Shown here one piece after another: positions 39,677 to 49,098 of a DNA stretch of 64,000 nucleotides; positions within the stretch are counted from its first letter, which is position 1, and each line of letters begins with the position of its first letter. Source of the DNA: Phycisphaerales bacterium (GTDB lineage: Bacteria; Planctomycetota; Phycisphaerae; Phycisphaerales; UBA1924). Location: positions 41,054 to 105,053 of the forward strand of contig JAFIFZ010000060.1 in assembly GCA_020831775.1 (NCBI GenBank). Direction: 5' to 3'. The position numbers and the translations under genes were made by a program. The notes beneath the pieces were generated by a model that worked only from the letters and a program-made list of their open reading frames with translations, was not told the DNA's origin and did no database searches.

Positions 39677-41254
39677 TCATCGTTTCTGAACACCAGGTCC
39701 GCCCGGCAGCAGCACGCCCTCGGCGATCATCCGCCGGGCCAGACGCAGAGCCCCGGCCCGGGCCTGGTCGGGGTCGGCGCCGAGATCTTCTGCGAGCTTC
39801 GAGGCCAGATCGTCGGCGAGCTCGCCGAGCGGGCGCGTGCCGTCGCACCGCATCAGCATGCGGCTTATATACGCGTCGGTCGGGCGCGGGGGCAGTGGGG
39901 AGCCGGCGGCGGAGATCTCCGTCGACAGCAGCGACCAGCCTTCGTCGGCGGGGCCGAACTCCTGATTGACACGCGCGTCGGGGGCGGCGGCGGGGCGGAG
40001 GGCGCTTAGGGCCTCGTCGGACGCAACCCCGGCGAGGGCTGCGCCGGATTCGAGCATGCGGAGGATGCAGTCGCCCAGGCGTCCTCTGGTCAGCACACGC
40101 TCGGGCACGCGGTAGACATCGACGAAGTTCGGCATTCCGCCGGATCGCTTGCGGACGCTGATCAGTCCGCCGACCATCGCGGTGATCTCGTGGCTGTCGT
40201 AGTAGGCGAGCCAGCGGTCGAGGCGTGCGCTGGCCTCGTCGGGCGGGTCGGTCTCGGTGTGGCTGATCCAGGTGCAGGCGTAGGCGCGGGGCGTGCTCTC
40301 GGTGGAGACCAGCACGACCGCGTCGCAGCCTGTCCCCTCGAACCACGAGCGGACGCGGTCGTCGAAGGGGTGGTCGCGCGTCGAGGCCCAGTTGCAGAGG
40401 ATCTGCATGCAGCCCCCTTCTTCGAGAGCAGCGGCGCCGTCGCGGCAGACGGCGCGGACCGCATCGTCGGCGGGCAGCCCGCTGTCGCGGTAGATGTACC
40501 GGCGCTCGGGCGAGATCACAAAGGGCGGGTTGGTGACGATCGAGCCGAGCGGCCGGCCGCGAACGGGCTCGAAGTAACTGCCGAGGACAGGCTCGATGTT
40601 GGTGATGTTGTTGAGCGCCGCGTTGAGCGAGGTCATCGCGGCGGCCCGCGGGTTGATATCGCTGGCGACGACGGTCTCGGCGTCTTGTGCCATGGCCAGC
40701 GCGATGACGCCGCAGCCCGTGCCGAGGTCCATCGCGGTCTTTGACTTTCGGCTGATCCGTGAGGCGATGAGCGTTCGCGTGCTGGCGCCCACGCCCATGA
40801 CATAGTCGTCTGCGAATCCTTCGCGGCCGTGTTCGTCCTCACGCCGGTCGAAGAAGACCAGCAGGCGGTCGACGGGCAAGAGCTCGAAGCGGGAGCGGAG
40901 GGCGTTTGAGGTCTGCGTCGCAAGGCCCGACTTGAGCAGGCGGTCTGCGCCGAAGCTCGGCATCGCTCCGTCGAGGGCCTCGGGCGTGACGGGCGAGCCG
41001 ATGAGGAAAAACCGGATGAGTGTGTCGACGGGCCGTCCGCCGCAGGTGCGCAGGAGCAATTCGTCACGCCTGCGTCCGGATGCGCCGCTGAACGCGTCAC
41101 GCCCGATCGCGTCGGCGACGCCTTCGCCCGAGAACCCGGCGTTGTCGAGAGCGGCGCGGAGCTCGGCGACGGCGCCGGAGTCGAGCTTCAGGCCGAGGCA
41201 GGTCCGCCAAGCGTCGGGGCCGTGGTCGGTCGTGGGTGCTGGATCGGTTGTCAT
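39677..41254 (-). CDS. Large class I SAM-dependent methyltransferase
   Basis: 525 residues from ATG 41254. Residues 1-~160 form an N-terminal helical domain. The Rossmann methyltransferase core follows: MDLGTGCGVIALAMAQDAET (motif I), VVASDINPRAAAM (motif II) and SIVTNPPFVISP, the NPP[FY] signature of N-methyltransferases such as HemK/PrmC and RsmC. About 200 further residues of unknown function follow. Similar three-part proteins occur in actinobacteria (DUF7059-type). The likely target is a protein or RNA amide or amino group, but the substrate is not known. Confidence 0.82.
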   Translation of the reverse strand: MTTDPAPTTDHGPDAWRTCLGLKLDSGAVAELRAALDNAGFSGEGVADAIGRDAFSGASGRRRDELLLRTCGGRPVDTLIRFFLIGSPVTPEALDGAMPSFGADRLLKSGLATQTSNALRSRFELLPVDRLLVFFDRREDEHGREGFADDYVMGVGASTRTLIASRISRKSKTAMDLGTGCGVIALAMAQDAETVVASDINPRAAAMTSLNAALNNITNIEPVLGSYFEPVRGRPLGSIVTNPPFVISPERRYIYRDSGLPADDAVRAVCRDGAAALEEGGCMQILCNWASTRDHPFDDRVRSWFEGTGCDAVVLVSTESTPRAYACTWISHTETDPPDEASARLDRWLAYYDSHEITAMVGGLISVRKRSGGMPNFVDVYRVPERVLTRGRLGDCILRMLESGAALAGVASDEALSALRPAAAPDARVNQEFGPADEGWSLLSTEISAAGSPLPPRPTDAYISRMLMRCDGTRPLGELADDLASKLAEDLGADPDQARAGALRLARRMIAEGVLLPGGPGVQKR

Positions 41255-41544
41255 GGCGTCACCGGAAATTGGGGTGTCTGCGGGGTTGACGGGCGGGAGC
41301 GCTTGCGCGATCTTGACAGTCGGGCCCGGGCGGAGGGATCCGGCGCGGGGTCGCGGGCGAAAGGTCGGACGGTCCCCGCCTTCGCGGGTGATTGTGTGGT
41401 CTCGGGGCATTGCAAAGCGTGGCGGCCTTGGTTCGGGCTGTGGCTGCGTGGCGCCGGGCTGGTGTGGTGGGTGCAGTGACCCGATGCGTCGGGGCCGGCG
41501 CGGCTGTCCGAGTCGCTTTGGCAGAGTCTGAAGGGGTTCAAAGC

Positions 41545-44193
41545 ATGCATGCGCGAGTTGTTGCGGGCGGCGCTGTCGGCGCCTTTGTTTTGGGTTCGGC
41601 AGGTGCGATGGCCGCTGCGGCCGGCGCCGCTCCGGGCGGCAAGGTCAGTGTATCGGACCTTGGCTGCGAGACGGTCTGCCAGCTCGATCACACGCACGGC
41701 CCGATGCCCGCGCACCGTTGGGCCCAAGGTGAGCACCGGGTCGACGACCCCCGCGAGCTCGCCTCGAAGGTCATCGAGCTGGCGGTCTTCAACACGCTGC
41801 CCATCGAGATGCGGCTGGCGATCCCCGAGGAGCATCTGCCCGAGCTGGCGGACCTGAGCACGCTGCGCGACGCCGTGCGCGAGGGCGAGGCGGTCGAGTA
41901 CGAGCGGGTCGCCGGGCACATCTCGCGCGAGGCGTTCGAGCGTATCAACCCCGTGCACCGGCTGATGCTGGCGAGGCTGGTCGAGGGCGCCGCGAGCGAT
42001 GGCCCGCCGATCGCCCTCTGCTTCACCCCCGGGACCGACCCCGAGTTCGTGCACGCCGTCAGCGAGTTGCTCTACGGCGACCAGGGCGACTTCCAGCAGG
42101 TGCGGCGTTGGACGAGCACCGCGACCAACGGCAGCGTGCCCAACCAGTTCGGCGTCCCGGTGACGCTCACCTACAGCTTCGTGCCCGACGGGACGAATGT
42201 GCCCAACACCAGCGGCCTGCCCGGCGGGCCCAGCCAGCTCTTTGTCTGGCTTGACGGGATCTACGGCAACACCGCCAACTGGCAGCAGCTCTTCCACGAG
42301 GAGTTCGACCGCTGGGGGGATCTCTCCGGCGTCGAGTATGTCTTCGAGCCCAACGACAGCGGGACATCGATCGGCCAGAGCAACGGGCAGCTCGGCGTGC
42401 GCGGGGATGTGCGGATCGCCGCGGTCCCGCTCGACGGCAACGGCGGCGTGCTGGCGTACAACTTCTTCCCGAATGTCGGCGACATGGTTTTCGACGCGTT
42501 CGACAGCTTCTACAACAACACCGGCTCGAACAATGTGCGCATGCGCAATGTCATCAGCCATGAGCACGGGCACGGGCTCGGCCAGGCGCATGTCTGCCCC
42601 GCCAACGGCACCAAGCTCATGGAGCCGTTCATCAACACCGGCTTCCTCGGCCCGCAGCTCGACGACATCCAGAACGCGCAGCGGTACTACGGCGACCCGC
42701 TGACGCCCAACGGAACGCCCGCGAGCGCCACGCCGCTCGGCCAGCTCTCTGACGGGACGGTCGGCTTCGACCTTCTGAGCCTCGACCGTCCGGCCGACCG
42801 AGATTTCTTCTCGTTCTCGGTGAACGAGGTCAGGCAGGCGACGGTGCGCGTGATCCCCGTCGGCCAGAGCTACCTCGAAGGCCCGCAGACGCAGCAGTGC
42901 AACACCGGTTCGACGCGCGACTCGCTCCGCGTGCTCAACCCGTCGATCCGTCTGCTGGCGTCCAACGGCACGACGGTGCTCGCGACCGCCTCAAGCGCCG
43001 GTCTCGGCGAAACCGAGACGCTCTCGTTCACGCTGCCTGAGGCCGGGTCGTACTTTGTCGAGGTCTTCACGACGACGAGCACCAACGACATCCAGCTCTA
43101 CAACTTCAGGCTGGAGATCGACGAGCCGCCCTTCCTCGGCCCCGTGATCACGCTGCCCGACGGGCCGCCCGCGTTCGTACAGCCCGGCGAGTTCACCGAG
43201 ATCGCTGTCTCGATCGATCCTCGTGACGACCAACTCGTGCCGGGCAGCGCCGTGGCCCGCTACCGCGTCAACGGCGGCGCGTTCTCCACAGTCGCGCTCG
43301 ACCCCCAGAGCGGGAACATGTACACCGCTGCCTTGCCCCCGATCACCTGTGACGATGAGCTTGAGTTCTTCTTCTCCGTCCGGGGCGACGAGGCCGGGCT
43401 GGTGCTTCTGCCCGAGGGAGCGCCGACGCAGGCGTACGCCTCGGCGCCGGGCAGCTTCGAGGTCCGCTTCGACGACAATTTCGAGACCGACAAGGGCTGG
43501 ACCGTCTTCGACACGCCTTCGCTCACCGACGGCACATGGGAGCGGGGCGTGCCGATCCCCTGGACCGTCTGCAACCGTGGCAACCCGCCATCCGACTACG
43601 ACGGCTCCGGGCAGTGCTACTTGACCGCCAACCGCGCGACGCCGAGCTGCAACAGCGATGTCGACGAGGGCGCGACGATCCTGACGAGCCCGGCCATCGA
43701 CGCCTCGGGCGGCGAGGCGATCCTCAGCTACGCGCGTTGGTTCAGCAACACGCGGGGCAACAACCCGGGCGTCGATCCCTTCGATGTCGAGGTCTCCAAC
43801 GACGACGGCGCGACCTGGACGCTTCTTGAGCGTGTCGGCCCCAACGACGGGCAGAACGACGGCGGCTGGTTCTTCGTCTCGTTCGTTATCAATGATGTCT
43901 TCCCCGAGCCGAGCGAGCAGTTCCGCGTGCGGTTCATCGCGTCGGACCTCGGTCCGCAGGCGATCGTTGAGGCGGCGGTCGACGCCGTCTCGCTGACGGT
44001 CACCTCCTGCGAAGACCCGGCCCCGGCCTGCCCGGCGGACCTGAACGGCGACGGCGTGGTCGATGCAGACGACTTCTTCCTCTTCCTCCAGCTCTTCGCC
44101 GCTGGAGATCCGGCCGCGGACATCAACGGTGACGGTGTGATCGACGCCGACGATTTCTTTGAGTATCTCGGCCTGTTCGCGCAGGGGTGCTGA
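41545..44193 (+). CDS. Secreted matrixin-like metalloprotease with dockerin-like end
   Basis: 882 residues from ATG 41545, with AAGGGG upstream. A signal peptide (VVAGGAVGAFVLGSAGAMAAA) and an ~150-residue propeptide-like region precede the peptidase domain. HEHGHGLGQAH at 339-349 is the metzincin HExxHxxGxxH with three zinc histidines, and LMEP soon after is the Met-turn. A PPC-type beta domain follows (FSFSVNEVRQATVRV), then a second beta domain, and finally a GC-type dockerin-like pair (CPADLNGDGVVDADDFFLF ... LGLFAQGC). It is probably a cell-surface or extracellular protease. A terminator follows. Confidence 0.9.
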   Translation: MHARVVAGGAVGAFVLGSAGAMAAAAGAAPGGKVSVSDLGCETVCQLDHTHGPMPAHRWAQGEHRVDDPRELASKVIELAVFNTLPIEMRLAIPEEHLPELADLSTLRDAVREGEAVEYERVAGHISREAFERINPVHRLMLARLVEGAASDGPPIALCFTPGTDPEFVHAVSELLYGDQGDFQQVRRWTSTATNGSVPNQFGVPVTLTYSFVPDGTNVPNTSGLPGGPSQLFVWLDGIYGNTANWQQLFHEEFDRWGDLSGVEYVFEPNDSGTSIGQSNGQLGVRGDVRIAAVPLDGNGGVLAYNFFPNVGDMVFDAFDSFYNNTGSNNVRMRNVISHEHGHGLGQAHVCPANGTKLMEPFINTGFLGPQLDDIQNAQRYYGDPLTPNGTPASATPLGQLSDGTVGFDLLSLDRPADRDFFSFSVNEVRQATVRVIPVGQSYLEGPQTQQCNTGSTRDSLRVLNPSIRLLASNGTTVLATASSAGLGETETLSFTLPEAGSYFVEVFTTTSTNDIQLYNFRLEIDEPPFLGPVITLPDGPPAFVQPGEFTEIAVSIDPRDDQLVPGSAVARYRVNGGAFSTVALDPQSGNMYTAALPPITCDDELEFFFSVRGDEAGLVLLPEGAPTQAYASAPGSFEVRFDDNFETDKGWTVFDTPSLTDGTWERGVPIPWTVCNRGNPPSDYDGSGQCYLTANRATPSCNSDVDEGATILTSPAIDASGGEAILSYARWFSNTRGNNPGVDPFDVEVSNDDGATWTLLERVGPNDGQNDGGWFFVSFVINDVFPEPSEQFRVRFIASDLGPQAIVEAAVDAVSLTVTSCEDPAPACPADLNGDGVVDADDFFLFLQLFAAGDPAADINGDGVIDADDFFEYLGLFAQGC

Positions 44194-44237
44194 GCGTCGA
44201 TTCCGGATTGCGTTGTCCAGACGTGTAGAAAAGACGA

Positions 44238-44262
44238 ACGGGCCGCGTAGGGCGGCCCGTTT
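44238..44262 (+). terminator. Intrinsic terminator of the metalloprotease gene
   Basis: CGGGCCGC / GCGGCCCG with a short GTAG-type loop, followed by TTTGTCATTGTTTT. It lies 45 bases after the stop. Confidence 0.8.
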
Positions 44263-44440
44263 GTCATTGTTTTGGAACATTTGAACGGCTCGTGGACGGA
44301 CTGGGTTCGCGCGTTTGGTTTTCATACAGATATTTTTGTTCGGAAGGCGCAATAGGGGGTTGGGTATGTCTGGCTCGATGTAGTCTGGCGATCCGTGGGC
44401 GGCCGGTGGGGGGTGGCGACGAGATTGGTTTTCTATTTTT
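44263..44440 (+). other. AT-richer upstream region of the serine protease gene
   Basis: No gene is seen. The sequence around 44310-44345 (for example TTTTCATACAGATATTTTTG) is clearly less G+C-rich than the rest. TTGGGT and TAGTCT near 44360-44386 are a weak promoter candidate with a 15-base spacer. Confidence 0.35.
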
Positions 44441-44455
44441 GGAGGAGGAATGGTC

Positions 44456-47400
44456 ATGTTGCGTCGATTCCGCGGCCTTGCTTTGGCCGCTTCTGCAGCT
44501 CTGCCTATGACGGCGGCTGCGCAGGTGGACCCGACATCGAGCTTCCGCGCCCCTGCGGCGGTGGACTCGGGGACGGTCCAGAACGATGTCGGGGACGCCT
44601 TCCCCGTGTATTCGACCGAGGTCACCGTCCCCGGGGCGGGCTGGCTCCGGCTGTACTTCGACGAGGTGCTGCTCTCGGGCACGCCCGGCAACAACGGGTC
44701 GTACCTGATGATCCACTCGCTGGAGGACGGGTACTGGCAGCGGCTTGACGCCGTGCATGTGCAGAATTGGAACATGACCTCGGCCGTGTTCAACGGCGAC
44801 GCGGTCTACCTCGAGCTTTGGGCGTACGCCGACACGGGCGAGAACCGTGTGGTGGTCTCCGAGGTCGAGGCGGGCGACACGGCCCTGCCCGAGTCGGTCT
44901 GCGACGGGATGGACAACCGCCAACTCTCGCATGACCAGCGGGTCGCAAGCATCTGGACCACCTGCACCGCCTGGCTGATCAATCACGGCAACAGCGCCAA
45001 CCGGTTCCTGACAGCCGGCCATTGCATCGACGCGGGCAACACGACGGCGATCATCCACTTCAATGTGCCGCTGTCGACCGTGACCGGCGGCTACCGCGCC
45101 CCTTCGCCCGAGTATCAGTATCCGGTCGAGGCCGGTTCGATCCAATCGATCGGTGTCGCGGTGGGCAACGACATGGCGTTGTTCCAGACGCATGTGAACT
45201 CGAACACGGGCCTGGCCCCTCGCGACGCCCAGGGCGGCGCGTTCAACCTCGCCGATCCTCCCGGCTCGGCGAACAACCAGACCGTACGGGTGACCGGGTA
45301 CGGGTGGCGAGATCCGTTCCTCCAGCAGATCCCGTACGAGTGGAACCATCCGCAAAAGACCCACGCCGGCCCGCTGACACAGCGGACCTCGACCACCCTG
45401 CGCTACCGCGCTGACACGATGACCGGCGACACCGGCTCGCCCGTCATCCTCGAGGCGACCGGCGATGCGATCGGTATTCACACCAGCTACGGCTGCACCA
45501 ACACCGGCGGAAGCAACGCCGGCACCGCCATCGACCACCCCTCGCTGGTCGACATGCTCGATAGCCCGCTCGGCACCAACATCGAGCAGAATCCCCTCGG
45601 CACATCCTCGACGCTCTTCGCCCGCAACAACAGCGGGAGCTTTGGCGGCGCCGTTTACTTCGATGTCGATGTCAGCGGTATCCCGCTGCATGTCCGCGGC
45701 CTGGAGATGAACACCAGCGCCGAGTTGTCCACCCAGTTCAATGTCAGCGTGTACATCACGCCGGGCACCGCCGTGGGCAACGAGACCGACGCCTCGGCGT
45801 GGACGCTCGTCGGCGAGGGCTCGGGCATCGCCAAGGGCATCGACAACCCCTCGCGCATCATCCTGAGCGACTCGTTCACGCTGGACGCGTACACCTCCTA
45901 CGGCATCGCGATCGTCACCGACAGTGTCCGCCACGACTACACCAACGGCACCGGCAGCAACGAGGTCTACACCACCCCCGAGATGACCATCACGGGCGGC
46001 GGCGCGACCAATGTCCCCTTCTCCGGCCCCGTCTTCTCGCCTCGGATCTTCAATGGCTCGCTGCTCTATCAGGCCGCCGATGGCGCCATTGTCAGCAACA
46101 TGTTCGGCAACGACAGCGCCTCGACCTCCATAGGCGGCAACAACATCAAGGCGATGGGCTTCACCTTACCCCAGGGCCTTGTCGGCCACAGGATCGACCG
46201 GGTTTTGCTGCGGCTCGACAACGCGACCGCCGGTGCGATCGCCCGAGGCCGGCTCTTCACCGACGACAACGGCGGGCCCGGCACACTCGTTGCCATGCTC
46301 CGCTCGACCCCGCTTTCCCCTGAACGCGCGAACTACCTCTACACCCCCAGATTTTATTTCACCCTCGCCGGCGGTGAGACCTATTGGCTCGTCGTTGACA
46401 ACTTCGGCACCGGCGAGTTCGAATGGTTGGCCGACGACCCCGGCATCACCCCGACCGGCACCGGCCAGCACGCGGGCGCTCTCTTCTCGACGAGCGCGCC
46501 GACCCCGCCTTCGTCCTCCGACACCAGCGGCTCCTTCAACACCTACGCCGTCTTCGCCACACCGGCTATGCCCTTCGGCTCGCTCGTCACGGCTCCGGAG
46601 AACGACGGCAGCGGCGGCGTCTTCATGTCCGTGACCGCCGGCGACCATCAGGTCGAGATCGACAGCTTCGAGACCTTCGTCACCGGAACCGGCGCCGACG
46701 CGCAGGTCGAGGTCCGTGTCCGCGAGGGCGGGTACGAAGGGTTCACCGGCAGTTCCTCCGACTGGTCGGCGGCCCAGACCGTCTCCGTCCAGCGTCAGGG
46801 CAACGAGGAGCTGTCGACGATCACGCTGAACAGCCCCATCATCGTCGAGCCCGGTCAGACACGCTCGATCTACCTGCACAGCACCACCACCGACGCCGGC
46901 ATCCGCTACACGGGCAACAGCACCAACCCGCCGCAGACGGAGTGGTCCAACGAGCATCTGACCATGTTCAGCGACACCGCGCAGACCGGAACCACCCCCT
47001 TCGCCGGTAGTGAGTTCACGCCCCGCACCTTTGCCGGCGTGATCAACTACACCGTCACCGGCCTGTTCGGCACGGGAGTACCCAACAGCGGCAGCGGCGG
47101 CGTCTTCATGAACCTCCGCGGCAAGACCCAGACCATCACAATCAACCAATTCGATGTCGCCTTCGCCGGCGCCGTCGGCACGAGCTCCGATGTCGAGGTC
47201 TGGACGCGCGACGGCAGCTATGTCGGCAACGACGGCAGCGCTTCGGGCTGGACGCTCACCCAGACCGTTCAGGGCACGCGCCAGGGAGACTACACATTCT
47301 CGCCCCTGGTGCTGACCGACCCGATCGAGATCCCCGACGGTGAGGTCCGCGCCGTCTACCTGCAGTCCGTCACCTCGGTCGGCGGCGGCGGCATCCGCTA

Positions 47401-47731
47401 CAACGGCGACGACTTCAACCCGGCCGTCACCGAGTGGAGCGACAACCAACTCGAGCTCTTCAGCGATGTGGCGCGGGTGGGCGCGACCCCTTTCGGGGGC
47501 GGCCCTGTCACGCCCAGATCCTTCTCCGGCGTGATCCACTACGAGCCCGGCGGCACCACCCCGACCTGCCCGCCCGACCTCAACGGCGACGGTGTGGTCG
47601 ATGCCGATGACTTCTTCCTCTTCCTCCAGTTCTTCGCCGACGGCGATCCCCGCGCCGACTTCAACAACGACGGCGTGATCGACGCCGACGACTTCTTCGA
47701 CTTCCTGTCTGCCTTCGCCGCGGGCTGCTGA
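44456..47731 (+). CDS. Secreted trypsin-like serine protease with three tandem beta domains and dockerin-like end
   Basis: 1091 residues. I chose ATG 44456 because GGAGGAGG (44441-44448) is seven bases before it; ATG 44450 is too close. After a signal peptide (LALAASAALPMTAAAQ) comes an ~110-residue beta domain, then an S1-type protease domain: TAGHC with H189, GNDMALF with D239 and GDTGSPVI with S328 (the usual form is GDSGGP). Three copies of a ~160-residue beta domain follow, the last two marked by SGGVFM near the start and ITPRTFAGVI / VTPRSFSGVI near the end, with a further beta domain between the first and second. A GC-type dockerin-like pair (DADDFFLFLQFFAD ... SAFAAGC) ends the protein. 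Confidence 0.9.
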   Translation: MLRRFRGLALAASAALPMTAAAQVDPTSSFRAPAAVDSGTVQNDVGDAFPVYSTEVTVPGAGWLRLYFDEVLLSGTPGNNGSYLMIHSLEDGYWQRLDAVHVQNWNMTSAVFNGDAVYLELWAYADTGENRVVVSEVEAGDTALPESVCDGMDNRQLSHDQRVASIWTTCTAWLINHGNSANRFLTAGHCIDAGNTTAIIHFNVPLSTVTGGYRAPSPEYQYPVEAGSIQSIGVAVGNDMALFQTHVNSNTGLAPRDAQGGAFNLADPPGSANNQTVRVTGYGWRDPFLQQIPYEWNHPQKTHAGPLTQRTSTTLRYRADTMTGDTGSPVILEATGDAIGIHTSYGCTNTGGSNAGTAIDHPSLVDMLDSPLGTNIEQNPLGTSSTLFARNNSGSFGGAVYFDVDVSGIPLHVRGLEMNTSAELSTQFNVSVYITPGTAVGNETDASAWTLVGEGSGIAKGIDNPSRIILSDSFTLDAYTSYGIAIVTDSVRHDYTNGTGSNEVYTTPEMTITGGGATNVPFSGPVFSPRIFNGSLLYQAADGAIVSNMFGNDSASTSIGGNNIKAMGFTLPQGLVGHRIDRVLLRLDNATAGAIARGRLFTDDNGGPGTLVAMLRSTPLSPERANYLYTPRFYFTLAGGETYWLVVDNFGTGEFEWLADDPGITPTGTGQHAGALFSTSAPTPPSSSDTSGSFNTYAVFATPAMPFGSLVTAPENDGSGGVFMSVTAGDHQVEIDSFETFVTGTGADAQVEVRVREGGYEGFTGSSSDWSAAQTVSVQRQGNEELSTITLNSPIIVEPGQTRSIYLHSTTTDAGIRYTGNSTNPPQTEWSNEHLTMFSDTAQTGTTPFAGSEFTPRTFAGVINYTVTGLFGTGVPNSGSGGVFMNLRGKTQTITINQFDVAFAGAVGTSSDVEVWTRDGSYVGNDGSASGWTLTQTVQGTRQGDYTFSPLVLTDPIEIPDGEVRAVYLQSVTSVGGGGIRYNGDDFNPAVTEWSDNQLELFSDVARVGATPFGGGPVTPRSFSGVIHYEPGGTTPTCPPDLNGDGVVDADDFFLFLQFFADGDPRADFNNDGVIDADDFFDFLSAFAAGC

Positions 47732-47773
47732 TTGCCGCCCCGGGATCCCGGGGAGCCCGTATCGATTCCGTTC

Positions 47774-47812
47774 ACCGCCGCGCCCGGAGCTCCCGGACGC
47801 GGCGGTTTTTTT
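47774..47812 (+). terminator. Intrinsic terminator
   Basis: An outer stem CCGCCGCG / CGCGGCGG with an inner CCCGGAGCTCCCGGA part, followed by seven T. It ends the serine protease transcript. Confidence 0.9.
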
Positions 47813-47829
47813 GCTTCAGAGGCTCTGCC

Positions 47830-47835
47830 TAACAT
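47830..47835 (+). promoter_or_regulatory. -10 hexamer for a leaderless transcript (gene at 47842)
   Basis: TAACAT, six bases, then TTG 47842. It supports this TTG as the true start. The preceding terminator ends 17 bases upstream. Confidence 0.45.
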
Positions 47836-47841
47836 CGGCCC

Positions 47842-48915
47842 TTGACCCCATCGCAGGACGATTCCGGCGGGCGTTGGATCGGCGTGGTGACCGTCGTGGT
47901 CACGCTGATCGGCTGGTGCAGCGTGCCGCTGTTCCTCCGCCATTTCGCGGGCCAGGTCGATGCGTGGACGAGCAACGGGTGGCGGTACGGCTTTGCGGCG
48001 TTGCTCTGGATGCCGGTGGTCCTGATGGGGCTGGCGAAGAAGAACCTGCCGGCGGGCATCTGGAAGGCGGCGCTGGTGCCTTCGGCGTTCAACATCGCCG
48101 GGCAGGTCTGCTTCACCGCCGCCCACTACCAGATCGACCCGGGCCTGCTGACCTTCGGCCTGCGCCTGCAGATCGTCTTCGTGACGATCGGGGCGGTGCT
48201 GCTCTTCCCCGCCGAGCGGGTGATCGCCTCGTCAAAGGTCTTTCTGGCGGGGATGGCCCTGGTCTTCGGCGGGACGATCGTGACCGTCGCCCTCGACGAC
48301 GATTTCGGCGCCCAGAGCACGACCTTCGGCGTGCTGCTGGCGGTCGCGTCGGGGCTGCTGTTCGCCTGCTACGGGCTGAGCGTCCGAAAGTACATGCACA
48401 AGGCGCCGGCGGTGACCGCGTTCGCAGTCATCTGCCAGTACACGGCGGCGGCGATGATCGTCCTCATGCTGCTGTTCGGCCAGCGGATGGGGGCCGACGC
48501 GCTGGCGATGGAGACCGACCAGTTCCTCTGGCTGCTGGTCTCGGCGCTGATCGGGATCGCCTTCGGCCATGTGTTTTACTACATCAGCATCGCACGGCTC
48601 GGCGTGACGGTCAGCTCGGGCGTCATCCAGCTCCAGCCCTTCGGCGTCGCGATCGGCTCGCTGCTGATCTTCGGCGAGCGGCTGAGCTCGATGCAGTGGG
48701 CGGGCGGCGTGACGGCGGTTGTCGGGGCGGGCATCATCCTCTGGGTGCAGCACAAGATCTCAAAGCGCAGGCCCGGCGTCTCCGTTCCGGAAGAGCCCCC
48801 GATGGTCCCGTACTTCGAGCCGATGGGACGGCCCGATCAGGAAGACGAGCCGGGATCAGAGCCGCCCGAGAGTGACGGGCCCGAGTACGAGGACGAGCGG
48901 CACGAGGCGTTCTGA
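47842..48915 (+). CDS. DMT-family (EamA-type) transporter
   Basis: 357 residues from TTG 47842. Ten hydrophobic segments form two EamA halves, for example VVTVVVTLIGWCSVPLFL, GLRLQIVFVTIGAVLLF, VFGGTIVTVALDD, LLAVASGLLFACYGLSV, LLVSALIGIAFGHVFYYISIA and VIQLQPFGVAIGSLLIFGE. Members export metabolites or drugs across the cytoplasmic membrane; the substrate here is unknown. An acidic Pro/Glu-rich C-terminal tail of ~55 residues is cytoplasmic. Confidence 0.88.
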   Translation: MTPSQDDSGGRWIGVVTVVVTLIGWCSVPLFLRHFAGQVDAWTSNGWRYGFAALLWMPVVLMGLAKKNLPAGIWKAALVPSAFNIAGQVCFTAAHYQIDPGLLTFGLRLQIVFVTIGAVLLFPAERVIASSKVFLAGMALVFGGTIVTVALDDDFGAQSTTFGVLLAVASGLLFACYGLSVRKYMHKAPAVTAFAVICQYTAAAMIVLMLLFGQRMGADALAMETDQFLWLLVSALIGIAFGHVFYYISIARLGVTVSSGVIQLQPFGVAIGSLLIFGERLSSMQWAGGVTAVVGAGIILWVQHKISKRRPGVSVPEEPPMVPYFEPMGRPDQEDEPGSEPPESDGPEYEDERHEAF

Positions 48916-49011
48916 AGCGGACGCGACAGCCCGCAGACAAGGGGCGACCCTGAAGCTCGACAGCCCGCTTTTCCTCGCGGTCTGTCTGCGAATCGGTGAG
49001 TCCGTGACATG

Positions 49012-49042
49012 CAAAAAGAAACAGCCGCCCCGAAAGGCGGCT
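49012..49042 (-). terminator. Intrinsic terminator of the pyrophosphatase gene
   Basis: AGCCGCC / GGCGGCT stem (49023-49029 with 49036-49042), followed on the minus strand by GTTTCTTTTTG. Confidence 0.85.
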
Positions 49043-49098
49043 GGGTTTCGTGATTGCTTTCGGTCACGCCCCGGCGAGCGGCGCCGTGGCTGAGTCGA

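Noticed and set aside
44450..44455. ATG at 44450 as start of the serine protease
   Set aside because: It lies only one base after the GGAGGAGG; the ATG at 44456 has normal spacing.
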